Below, piece by piece: positions 45,276 to 56,400 of a DNA stretch of 64,000 nucleotides. Every line of letters begins with the position of its first letter. The first letter of the stretch is position 1. The position numbers and the translations under genes are program-made. Under the pieces are notes generated by a model. That model saw only the letters and a list, made by a program, of their open reading frames with translations, was not told the origin of the DNA and made no database searches. The stretch lies in assembly GCF_000142905.1 (NCBI RefSeq), contig NW_013657674.1:287472-351471 (forward strand), in the 5' to 3' direction. Source of the DNA: Thecamonas trahens ATCC 50062. Its lineage: Eukaryota > Apusozoa > Apusomonadida > Apusomonadidae.

Positions 45276-47023
45276 ATGGTACGACCCCCACCACAAAGTG
45301 AGCATCGACAGTGGATGCGACCAGCGCAGTGCGTAGCTTGCTGCAAGAGTACACAGCGGGCTTGACTACCGTCTGCTTGGCCAGCCGTGTGCTTGGGCAT
45401 GGGCTCGGTGGCGCGATGGCCGGCAGCTTGTTTTTCAGACGATTTTGTCTGCCATCCACGGGCCATGCACCGCCCCCCCCCCCCGCCATGGCGAGGCTTG
45501 GCCATGGGAGTGAGGGCAGCAAGCAAGAGGGCTCAGAGGACTCACCGAGCGCGGCATAACGTGTGGATGACTGCTGAGGACAGCCCCGCCCCGCCAAGAA
45601 GAACACTGGTGCCAAGTCGGCCGCCAAGTCGTCCCCGTACTCGGATGCCATGTTTATGGCCCGCCCGAAGTCGTTCGGTGTCGGCCAGGACATCCAGCCG
45701 GCCCGCGACCTGACTCGCTTTGTCCGGTGGCCCAAGTACGCCCGTCTCCAGCGCCAGAAGCGCGTTCTCTCGAAGCGCCTCCGCGTCCCGCCGTCGATCA
45801 ACGTCTTCACCAAGGCTCTTGACTCGACCACCAGTACGTTTTGTGTATGAGTGCTTGTTGTCCCCCCCCTCCCCCTCCATTCCCCAGCTTGGCACCCACC
45901 TTGTGCCGGAGCCTGTGCCCCACTGCCCGTTGATGATCACGCTTATCCGATCTGGGTGCATTGCGCTGCTTTGCACCCCTTCGATGGGGACAATCAATAA
46001 GTTTTCAGCCTTGTCTGAGGGCCATCGCACTTGCGTTGCTTTTTGTTTCCCTCCCTGCTGCTCAACACTCACCCTCGCTACAGCCAAGGAGGTCTTCAAG
46101 TTCCTCAAGGACTACAAGCCGGAGACCAAGACCGAGAAGCGCCAGCGCCTCAAGGCCGAGGCCGAGACCATCGCCGCCGGCGGCACCGTCCAGACCGAGA
46201 AGCCGTACGTGCTCAAGTTTGGCCTCAACCACGTCACCACTCTCATCGAGCAGAAGAAGGCCCAGCTCGTGCTCATCGCCCACGACGTCGACCCGATCGA
46301 GGTACGCTTGCCCCTGATGGATTCCCCCTCCGACTCCCCTCTTGCCGATCCCCCCTTCCCTCTGCCGTCCGTCCCAAGACGCACTGCCACTCCCGTCCCC
46401 CCCCTCCCCCCATCCGAGGCTGTCACACTTTGTGCGGCTGATGACCCGAGGCCTACCGTATCGCGTGCCTTGCTGTGTGAGGGTTGATACCCCTGGCCGA
46501 TGACCCTAGGCGCACCGCACTGCGGTGATGCCAATGACGACTCGGCTGCGGCCGCGGCTCGGCGTTTTGCTTTGGAAGCAACAACGCTTGAGCCGGCCGC
46601 AGCAGCAAGACGGCGCGATGCGGGTGGCTTGCGGACAACGCTTGGATGTGGACCGAGGACTTGCAGCGCAAGAACCCTGGACTCACACTGCACACTCTGC
46701 GCCCCACCCCGCAGCTCGTCCTCTGGCTCCCGACCCTCTGCAACAAGATGGATGTGCCGTTTGCCATTGTCAAGAACAAGGCCATGCTCGGCCGCCTGAC
46801 CAACACCAAGAACGCTACCTGCGTTGCGGTCACCCGCGTCAAGGCTGAGCACAAGCAGAAGTTCGGCAAGCTCCTCGACGGCATCAACGCCTCGTACAAG
46901 CCGGTCTACCGCTCGGCCTCGCGCAAGTGGGGTGGCTCCGTCCTCGGCCTCAAGTCGCAGGCCAAGATCGACGCCCAGCGCCGTGCTGTCGAGCGTGAGC
47001 TCGCCAAGAAGGCCGCCGCCTAA
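45276..47023 (+). CDS. RPL7A: 60S ribosomal protein eL8 (L7a), four exons
   Basis: 259 residues. Exon 1 carries only the ATG (45276-45278), followed at once by a GTACGA donor. Exon 2 is 45584-45833, exon 3 is 46084-46301 and exon 4 is 46715-47023. Phases match and the total is 780 bases. Marks of the family are [52 protein letters not shown] with [10 protein letters not shown], and [14 protein letters not shown]. The other donors are GTACGT and GTACGC. The protein binds 25S rRNA and acts in large-subunit assembly. Intron 2 hosts a box C/D snoRNA candidate. The first-exon assignment rests on the ATG-donor junction and is less sure than the others. Confidence 0.92.
45925..46022 (+). ncRNA. Box C/D snoRNA candidate in eL8 intron 2, SSU rRNA methylation guide
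   Basis: Box C core TGATGA is at 45931-45936 and box D CTGA at 46015-46018. GCCC before box C and GGGC directly after box D can pair as a terminal stem. The 11 bases TTTCAGCCTTG (46003-46013), one base before box D, are exactly complementary to CAAGGCUGAAA in the conserved SSU rRNA stretch before AACUUAAAGGAAUUGACGG. The base five positions upstream of box D pairs with a G of CAAGG. From memory this is the region methylated at Gm1126 in yeast under snR41. Residue R of box C is T here, and internal C'/D' boxes are weak. Intronic location in a ribosomal protein gene is typical. Confidence 0.7.
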
Positions 47024-47237
47024 GGTGATAAAGAAAAGAAGAAAACAACAGCTTTGCTGTGATGCCGTGGTGCTCCCCACCCTGCCGGCCCAGCCGAGGT
47101 TTTTCTCGTCCACGCACGCCACGTCGCAATTGTTGTCCGTGTCAGGCCACAAGCCCAGATAGCCAGCTTGGACAACAAAGCCGCGAGGCCCAGCCCCAGC
47201 CCCGGAACCCACACTTGTCTTCCTCCTTCCCACCACC

Positions 47238-49938
47238 ATGGCGGCCGAACAACATGACGCCGAGCACATGCCTCCGTCCCCCTCAGGCTACCTGCCGCCC
47301 GAGGACAAGGCTGACAAGTCAGAGCTTCTTTGGTAGGTCAAGGCTGCTGTCGGCTGCCCGTCGACCCGCCTCGCCTCCCTCTCCTTCCCCTTTCCTCTCG
47401 TCACACACTCATCGCCCTTCTCCCCCCCCCCCCCCCCCTCCTCCGCTGCAATGCAGGACGCTTCTGACTCAAGGCATGGAGAACATGGACAGAGACGTCG
47501 AGTCGATCCAGAAGCACATTGTCAACCACTGCCAGTTCACGCTTGCGCGAACGCAGTTCAACCTGGATAGCTTTGGCCTGTATCAGGCAACGGCACTGTC
47601 GATCAAGGACCATCTGCTGGGGATGTGGAACGTGACGCAGCAGACGTTCACCAACAAGGACGTCAAGCGGGTGTACTATCTCTCGCTCGAGTTCCTCGTG
47701 GGCCGGGCGCTGCAAAACGCGGTGCTCAACCTGGACATCGAAGGCGAGTACTCGCAGGCGCTGATGGAGCTGGGTACGGATCTGGAGAAGCTGTATGAGG
47801 AGGAGAAGGACGCAGCGCTAGGCAATGGCGGGCTCGGGCGGCTTGCGGCGTGTTTCATGGACTCGTTGGCGACTCTCGACTACCCGGCGTGGGGCTACGG
47901 CATCCGGTACCGGTACGGCATGTTTGCGCAGAAGATTGTGGATGGGGCGCAAGTCGAGTTTCCGGACTACTGGATCTCGTACCTCAACGTGTGGGAGATT
48001 CCACGCATTGATGTCTCGTACTCTGTGCGGTTCTACGGCGAAGTACGGGTGGTCTCCGACTCGCCGCGGGTGGTGGAGTGGGTAGGCGGCGAGGTTGTGC
48101 AGGCGGTGGCCTACGACGTGCCGATTCCGGGCTATGGGACCAAGAACTGCATCAACCTCCGGCTTTGGTCGGCCAAGCCGGCAAAGGAGTTTGACTTGCA
48201 GTCGTTCAACCAGGGCGACTACCTGGGCGCCATCGAGGACCGCCACAAGTCGGAGAACATCTCGCAGGTCCTGTATCCGAACGACAACACGTACATGGGC
48301 AAGGAGCTGCGGCTGAAGCAACAGTACTTTTTCGTGCGCGCCACGCTGCAGGACATCTTGCGGCGGTTCCTCAAGCGACCGCGCGAGTGGGAGGAGCTTC
48401 CGGACAAGGTGGCGATCCAGCTCAACGACACGCACCCATCGATCGGCATTGTGGAACTGCTGCGGATCCTTGTCGACGAGCACGGGCTTGAGTTTGAGCG
48501 GGCGTGGGGCATTGTGGTCAAGTCGTTCCACTTCACCAACCACACGGTCCTGCCCGAAGCGCTGGAGAAGTGGCCTGTCGAGCTACTGGGCCACTTGCTC
48601 CCGCGGCACCTCGACCTCATCTACGACATCAACTACCGGTTTCTACAGCAAGTTCAGGCGTGGCGGCCTGGCGACATGGACGTTCTTGCGCGGATGTCGC
48701 TCATCGACGAGGCACACCCGCGGTCAATCCGGATGGCGAACCTTGCCATCATCGGCTCCACGCACGTCAACGGCGTCGCCGCGCTGCACACCCAGCTGCT
48801 CAAGACGACAATCTTCAAGGACTTTTGCGAGTTTTTCGGCGAGAGCAAGTTCCAGAACAAGACCAACGGCGTGACGCCGCGCCGCTGGCTTCACCAAGCC
48901 AACCCGGGCCTTGCTGCAGTCATCACCTCGTGGCTCGAGTCGGACGCGTGGATCGCCAACCTCGACGAGCTTGCCGGCCTCCGGGCCCACATCGACAACC
49001 CGGAGCTGGCTGCCGACTTTGCGCGTGTGAAGCGGGCAAACAAAGTTCGCCTCGCGGAGCTCATTCAGTCGACCAACGGGATCGAGGTCGACCCCGACGC
49101 ACTCTTTGACATCCAGGTCAAGCGGATTCATGAGTACAAGCGTCAACTGATGAATATTCTCGCGGTCATTGTCCGCTACCTCGCGATCAAGGAGGCTGTG
49201 GCGGGTGGGGCGAGCAAGGCCGAGCTTGCCGCCGCCTTTGTCGCCCGCGTCTCCATCTTTGCCGGCAAGGCTGCGCCCGGCTACCACAACGCCAAGCGCA
49301 TCATCCGACTCATTACCGCCGTCGCCGACGTTGTCAACAACGATCCCGACGTCGGCTCGCTGCTCAAGGTCGTGTTTATGCCCAACTACAATGTCTCGCT
49401 CGCCGAAGTCATCTTCCCGGGCACCGACCTCTCGGAGCAGATCTCGTGCTCGGGCATGGAGGCGTCCGGGACCGGGGTTGGCAAGGCAACGCTCAACGGT
49501 GCGCTGCTCATCTGCACGATGGACGGCGCTTCCATTGAGATTGCCGAGGAGATCGGCCATGACCAGGTCTTTGTCTTTGGTGCCCTCGCCAGCGAAGTCG
49601 ACGGCCTCCGCGCTCAGGTCCAGTTCAACACCCCGCCGGACTGTGCGCCGCTAGCCAAGGCCAAGGCCGCCATCCGTGACGGCACTTTTGGCAACTACGA
49701 CGAGTTCCCTCTGCTTCTTGACTCGTTTTCGGGCCGCAACGACTACTACCTCATCAACACCGACTTTGAGTCGTACCTCGACGCCCAGGCGCGCGCCGAT
49801 GCCGTGTACCGCGACCAGGACGCCTGGCTCCGCAAGGCCATCCTCTCTACCGCCGGCATGGGCTTTTTCTCGTCAGACCGCACTATTCGGCAGTACGCCG
49901 AAGAGATTTGGGGCGTCAAGCCGTGCCCGCGCGAGTAA
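47238..49938 (+). CDS. Glycogen phosphorylase, two exons
   Basis: 858 residues. It releases glucose-1-phosphate from glycogen or related glucan using phosphate and pyridoxal phosphate. Exon 1 (47238-47332) encodes a short N-tail, and exon 2 (47457-49938) begins with the split Trp codon. The donor is GTAGGT and the intron contains a long C-run. Family marks include NGGLGRLAACFMDS, GYGIRYRYGMFAQ, IQLNDTHPSIGI, NGVTPRRWL, IHEYKRQLMN and EASGTGVGKATLNGAL. The last holds the PLP lysine, although the usual NMKF around it reads VGKA. The N-tail lacks the muscle-type phosphoserine context. It converges with the RhoGEF gene, 26 bases apart. Confidence 0.95.
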
Positions 49939-49964
49939 AGGTGTGTGTGCGGGCGTGTCTGCAT

Positions 49965-52551
49965 CTACTGTTCAAGCTGGGTGGCGCGGACAGCTGCCGA
50001 AAAGGCAGCGTGAGCGGCGGTGAGCTCGCACCACTCGTCCGACTGGAGGACTTCCGGGCTGCCGCTGTCGTGCTGCAGCAAGACAGCAGCCACAGTCGCC
50101 GCGTCCTTGAGCGTGGTGAGTGAGGCGACGACATCCACCTGCGCGTCTTGAGCAGCAGCGCTGTCAACAAGTTGCTGGACGTCGGCAGCGACGGCGGCGA
50201 CCCGCAGGCCAAGGTTGGTCACGTCGCCGGACGACACGGCACGAGCCAGAAGAGGGAGCGAGGTGTGCGTCATGCGATCAAGGGCGGCTGGAGCGGCCGG
50301 GCGGGATGCGGGACCGGCAGCCGCAGATGCTGTAGCAGCAGCCTCGTCGCCGTTGCTGCTGCCATCATTGCTATCATCACCATCCTTATTGTCGTCGCAT
50401 TCGTCGTCGCTGTCAGAGACACCTGGCTCGAGCACTGAGTCGGCGTGGAGTCGCTTGGCGAGGAGGCGCGGGCGGTCGCCCTTGAGCGAAGCCTCGGTGA
50501 TGGCAGTGTCGAGGCTCACGAGCCAGCCATTGAGATCGAGTGCTGTACCGTCGTCTGCAGAACCGCTCATGCCCATGGGCGGAAGGCGATACCGAAAGTC
50601 GAGGACGGTCTCGACAACGTCGAGGACAAAGGCGTTGGCGTCGCGGTCCGGCCTGACGGCGGCCGCCTTGAGGCGATAGCAAGCGAGGAACTTATGCGGT
50701 TTGCCTGCTTTCTTCGCAGGCTTGGCCTCGACCCAAAGGTCTGAGAAGAGGAAGATCTTGAGCAGGCTCGACGACGACGATGCCGCTGAGGTCTTGTGCT
50801 TGTAGAGGAGGCCTGAGGCAAGGAGACGGCGGTGGTGGTTGACCAACACACGGGGCGCACCCTTGAGGGTGGCAGCAACAGCCTTGAGCTCTGCAAACTC
50901 ACGGGCGGCGCGGTTGATGTAGTCGGCGACCTCTTTGACCTTGAAGAGTGCACGCTCCAGCGCGGGGTAGTCGGGATGGTCTTCGGCCGTGTGCTTGATG
51001 AGGTCGGAGAGGAGGAGGATGTAGCGTGGAATGCGCTGGACCGGCATGATGAGAAAGGCGGGTAGGTTCATGCCCACCGCCGCAGCAAATGCGTCGACGT
51101 AGGTCTTGAACGCCTTGTTCTTTGCCTTGCCTCTGCCACACAGCGCCTGAAAGACCTCGTGCGAGTCTTCAAAGCCGGAGCAAAAGTAGATGTACTTGCG
51201 GAAAAGTTGGTCCGTGTGGCAAAGAGGTCACCGATGCGTGTTGTGGCCGGATCGTAGCTCGCGACGCGTTCTTTGAGAACTTCGGACATGCGTCCATGCA
51301 TCGCCGTCATCTGATCGAGGTTGGCAAAGAGCGCAAAGTACTCTTCGGTGGTGATGGCAGGGACGCGCGCTGCGCCGTCCGGCGCGACTGGCGCTTCAGT
51401 TGGCGGCACCGGCGCCTGGCCCTTGCCCGACGTTAACATGCCGACAGACCGCATGAGCTCATCCATGTTGAGTCCACCTGCGGTCAGCAGCCGCGAGCGC
51501 AGCGGGCGGAGAAACCAGGTCTGAATGAGGGCGAGCGACGAGGCGTACGTCTCCTCGGTGGTCATGATCTCTTCGACGATGCGGAACCTGCGGCGGGCGG
51601 CCTTGTCGGCCATGAAATCGGCAGGCGGCAAGACAGCTTGAGCCGCAACGGCAGCTGCAACAGCCGGCACAGGCGCGTCTGACTTTGTCTCAACAACGAG
51701 CGCAGCCGCGGCGTCGAGGAGCGCGGCGCGCTTTGAGGCATCAAAGATACCCATGTCGTTGAGATCGGCGTCGTCGAGGCTAGTGGCAACTTCGTCAAGC
51801 GAGTCGTACATGGCAAGGAAAGCTTGGAGGTGAAGGTCGAGACCCAGACTAGCCAGCCACTCACGGATCTGGCTGCCACTGGGCGAGGCGGCGACATCGG
51901 CCATGGCTTTGGAGACGACTGCGTCGACGAGCCGGGTTCGTGCCTTGTCGACAAGCGATGCCAGGCGGGCGACGGATACAAACGAGAGGATCGGCGCTGG
52001 GGCCGACTGCTGCGCCGGCTCGCCCGCAAGCTGGCTTGAGGCGCTAGCCATGTCGCCCGTCGCATTTGCAGTTGCGACGTCGACCATACCGGTGCCCTTG
52101 ATCGACGGCACCAGCGCGAGTGCAAGCTCGTCTTCACCAGTACCAACATCTGCCCCCTCGTCATCCGAGTCGGAGGCCACGCCCGGCCCGTCAGTTGCGA
52201 CGCCTGTCGTCGTCAGGCCCGCCGGACCGTGTGGGCAGGTGTCGCCGGCGTCGTCCACGTGGTATGTGTGAAGCGCGATGCCGCACATCGAGCACCAGAG
52301 GCCCTGCTTGTAGACGCCGTACAACATCTTGCCACACACCCACAAAGAGTCGGGCGCTTGAAGGTGTGAGGGGCCAGAACGTGTGGAAAGACCAGCGACT
52401 CGGGCGCCTGGCCGGCAGCCTCGGCCTCAGCCATGGCCGCGCCGCGGCGTAGGCACTCGACATCCGAGTGGACCACGTGTCCGCGACCGACAGCTTGTTG
52501 TTTCTTGGGGCGGACATTCTTTGAGCAAGCCCAGCACTGACCCTTGGCCAT
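49965..52551 (-). CDS. Rho guanine-nucleotide exchange factor with C1, SAM, DH and PH domains
   Basis: 862 residues after restoring one base at the C-run 52339-52341 and one at the A-run 51202-51205; the length then divides by three. The N-terminus has a CWAC..HSDVEC zinc-like cluster. A C1 (diacylglycerol-type zinc finger) spans about residues 60-115 with H-x-F, C-x-x-C, QGLWCSMC and H-T-Y-H. A SAM domain (about 215-285) contains IREWLASLGLDLHLQAF. The DH domain (about 320-560) includes RRRFRIVEEIMTTEETYASSL and the PVQRIPRYILLLSDLIKHT helix. A PH domain follows (about 570-700) and a disordered tail. It should activate Rho/Rac GTPases at membranes. Both frame shifts fall inside conserved domains, so they are almost surely sequence errors. 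Confidence 0.86.
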
Positions 52552-53483
52552 GGTGCGCGGTGTTCGCTGGAGTGGGGGGAGAGAGGTGCAGGACGTTGGT
52601 GCTGTCGTTCATTTGCGACGAGTCGCTTGCGCTGCCGAGTCTCAGGGCCAATTTCGAGCGACTTGCTCTCGAGGTATAGAGCGATGGCAGCAAGATCAGG
52701 GGTATTACAGGATGGCCAAGAGCACGTCCTTGACGGCCGGTCGGGAGGACAAAGAGTGAAAGGATCGCAACGCGCCATGGAGGACGAAACATGGATTGGC
52801 GGCCAGGAACGGAAAACTGGGCCCTATTCCGACACTAGCATCCATACTATACATTTATATAATTCTAGAATCATAAATATATTAAAATACCACACAAGAA
52901 CAGAATATTTAAAAATCCACACAAAATCACAACACGTAATATATAAATGTAATATCTATTGGCCATTTCAGGCTATTTCTCAGCATTTTTGTAATTTTTG
53001 TCTGTAGTCTGTAGTGATCTTTCCGTCGTCTAGTCTGACGGCTCCTCCCACCCCTCCCCGACTTCTTGTGCCAGGCGCATCCACTCCTACCACACCCTGC
53101 TCAACTTGCAGCTACTGCTAGGGGACGATGATAAAGACTTGCCATGCGGCTGTGGTCGCTCTAAGAGGTCTTGTGACGGCTGCGGAGGAGTTCGCGTGTG
53201 TGCGTGCCCGGCCGCCGCCCTGTCTCTTCCCGATGCCCGATAGCCCGCAGACTGCATTATCGCCGCCGGAGCACCAGCCACCGCCATAGCTCGTGTTTGC
53301 ATTGCATGGCACATCCCCATGCTTCAGCCGTACATCTCCCGTCCCTCCTTCCCCACCAAAACACCGGCAAGCCTCGTACCGCTTTCTACGAAACTAGAAC
53401 CTGGCACGATTTCGAGCTGTCTCGTGTCCTCCCCCCCACCCCCCCCATCCCCACCCCCTACGTCCTCCCACCTCCCGTCACCC
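52552..53483. other. Largest intergenic stretch, with AT-rich island
   Basis: No gene supported in 932 bases. The first 280 bases are of ordinary composition. An AT-rich block fills about 52831-53010, and the remainder is GC-rich upstream sequence of the RasGAP gene with pyrimidine tracts near 53428-53460. Confidence 0.55.
52831..53010. other. AT-rich island
   Basis: About 180 bases made mainly of A and T, including runs such as TATATAAATG and ATATATTAAAATA, in otherwise strongly GC-rich DNA. No tRNA, rRNA or protein similarity is visible. It may be inserted organellar DNA, a transposon relic or a nucleosome-free control element. Confidence 0.7.
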
Positions 53484-56400
53484 ATGAGTGCTGCTCTCCA
53501 GCCTGACCTCGACGACCTCGACGCGCTCATGGCCAACATGGAGAGCATTGCGGCAGACGTACGTCCACCCTTTCCCCTTTTCCTTCTCGTTCTCCGTATT
53601 TCTATCTCTCCCTCCCCCTTATTGTCAACTGTCTCTACCTCACGTCCTCCTCTCCGCCACCCAGCCGTTCAACCTGCGAATGGACGAGCTCGACTTTGTT
53701 ACGCACGCTCTCGAGACCGACGAGACCGGCCTCGACGAGCCGCCGACGCCGACCGCACATCAACCACCATCGACCTCGTCGCGGATCCGCACGTATTCGA
53801 CGTGCGACTTTGACTCGCTGGTCTTGAACGAGCCTGCGACGCTGGGGTTCGATGGCAACATGCCTGCCGGACTCGCGGTTCCCAGTCCTGCGGCGGCGGC
53901 CGGGGCTGGATCGACGACCGGAGCCGTCATGGCGGTGGAGGCGGCGCCACGGCCGCGGCCTCCGAGCGTCACGGCCGGTGCCTCAGTCGTCGAGCCGGGC
54001 AAGGTGGCCGGCGCGTGGCTCGGCGTCACCGCCGGGGGCTGCTTCAACTTTGAGACGTTCAAGGACAACGCCCAGTTCCCGCTCTTTGTCTCGGGCCCGG
54101 AGCCGGTCACGGTCCTGGTTGCTTTAGAGCAGCCGCGCTCATCGCATGCCATAGGCGTCTCGGTCATCGACTCGGGCGGCCTCCCGCTGGTCTTCAAACC
54201 ATCATCGACGAGTGTCCTTGCCTCGACGTCCAAGTACTCGCGCGACCGTAGAGTTTGGTGCGTAGTCACCCTCGAGCCGCGGACTGAGCCGTACGTGGTG
54301 CTTCCGACCACCTTTTTGCCTGGCACTGAGGGCGAGTTTGAACTCTCGATCGCTCCGCCAGCCTGCGAGAGTGTCGAGTCGACGACTGCCTGGCTTGAAG
54401 CATCGGGCGTCCAGCTTGGCATGCCGGTCGAGCTTGCCGACGCCGTCGAAAAGCTCTACCCACACGTGGTGACGGTCGAGTCCGAGTGGCGAGGCTCGTC
54501 GGCCGGCGGTTGCGTCAACTACGTCTCGGTCAAGGACAACCCGCAGTTCCTGCTCACAGTGACGCAGCCCGGTACGCGAGTCGTGCTCGTTGTCCAGCAG
54601 CAGCCGCTGGCCAACGCCGTGTCTGATCCGAGCGAGCTCGATGCCGTGGCTGCCGAGGCGCCCGAGTTTCCGATCGCTCTGTACGTGACTGACAAGCGCG
54701 GCAAGAAGCTGCAGACGCTGCTCACCGACGACGTCGTCCTCTCGTCAGGCCAGTATGTGTCGCAGCGCGAACTGCGCGTGCTCGGCACGCTTGACTCGCT
54801 CGCCACGCCGTACACGTGCATGGCGACCACATTTGAGCCCGGCCAAGAAGCTGCTTTTTCCTGGACGGTGTACGCTTCAGCGCCGATTGTCTTTGAGCCG
54901 TACCACCGCGTTGCACCAACAGCCTCATCATATGGCATGAAGTACCTCGCCTCGCTCACGTCAGAGTGGCGTGACGAGTCGGCCGGCGGCTCGGTGAACG
55001 AACCTACAATGGGCAACAATCCACAGTTTTATCTCTACGTTCCCGACGAGACCGCAGTTGTCATTGAGCTCGAGCAGGCCGGCACCTCATGGCCCATTGC
55101 CTTGTACTGCGTTGACAAGCGCGGCCTCATCGCCCGCAACCTCTCCAAGACTGAGATCATCGCTGGCTCTGGCTCGTACGTTCGCGAGTCGGCCGTCATT
55201 ATCAAGACCTCGCTCGCGCCTTTGGTCAACACCGCGCTTGCGCTGACAGACACCACCGCAGCTGACGACGACGACGACGACGATGATGATGATGATGATG
55301 ATGATTCTGACAAGTTTACCGGCGTGCCGCCGCCCGAGTCCGGTGGTGGGTCCGCTGCCGCGACTTCACCTGTGCTTGATTTGAACATGGACTCACCGGA
55401 GCTCCTGCCGTACATCATTTTGCCGTCGACATTTCAGCCAGGCCAAGAGGGTGAATTTACCATCAATGTGTACTCGGACAAGGCCGTCCGCCTCGAGCCG
55501 GCCATTGCGGACTCGTTCTTTGCGCGACGCGGTCTCGTCTACCGTGCCGAGCTCGAGTCCGAGTGGCGCGGGCTCACCGCTGGCGGCTGCGCCAACTATC
55601 CCACCGCCGCAGCCAACCCGCAGTTCCAGCTCGTCGCCCTCCCGGATGGTGTCTCTTCGCGTGCCCGCTTTGTGGTTGTTCTCGAGCAGGCCTACCACAC
55701 CGTGGCCGAGACCGGCGCGTCGGACTTGCACATCATCGGTGCGTACGTGTGCGACAACTTGGGCAAGCGCGTCGAGTACTTGTACCAAGATTCGATCCTT
55801 GCCTCGACTTCACGCTACACTCACAACGCCGCTGTTCAGACCTCCGAGGCGCTTGCGAGGACCAACAAGCCTTACACTGTCTTTGTCTCGACTTTTCAGC
55901 CTCAATGTGAGGGCGAGTTCAAAGTCTCGGTCTATTCGGACATGGAAGTCTCGCTAACGCCGCTCTCGGTCGACGTCGACCCACTCGAGAGCCTCCCGCC
56001 GCTTACGGAGCTGCACTCAATATGGAAGGGCGAGTCCGCCGGTGGCGCCATCAACTTTCCGACTGCCATCAACAACCCGCAGTTCTCGCTCTTTGTCCCG
56101 CCGTCCGGCGATGCCGCCGTCGACGAGCTCCCGGTCAATGTCCGCCTCACCCTCATCCGCCGCGCGCCCTCCATGGACACCGCCATCCCCATCGGGTTCA
56201 TCGTGGCAGACATTGCTGGAGCGCGGGTCTCATCCGATCTTGGCTCGCGGGCGCTCGTCGGTGAGTCTGGTCCGTTTGTCAATGTCGAGCAAGTCTCGGT
56301 CCTACTCTCGCTGGTTCCGGCTGCGCATCCGTACACGGTCATGCCGTCGACGTTTGAGCCTGGTGTCTCGGCCGTCTTTACTCTGCAGGTCACTTCGGCC

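Noticed and set aside
46302-46714. A second snoRNA in eL8 intron 3 (TGATGA at 46439-46444)
   Set aside because: No CTGA box D at a fitting distance and no terminal stem.
1-52551. Programmed -1 ribosomal frameshifting as the cause of the ten shifts
   Set aside because: No shared slippery heptamer or downstream structure; sites are plain homopolymers of different bases and often lie inside conserved domains. Under-called bases fit better.
52831-53010. tRNA or 5S RNA gene in the AT-rich block
   Set aside because: No cloverleaf pairing, no A/B box spacing and no CCA-like end were found.
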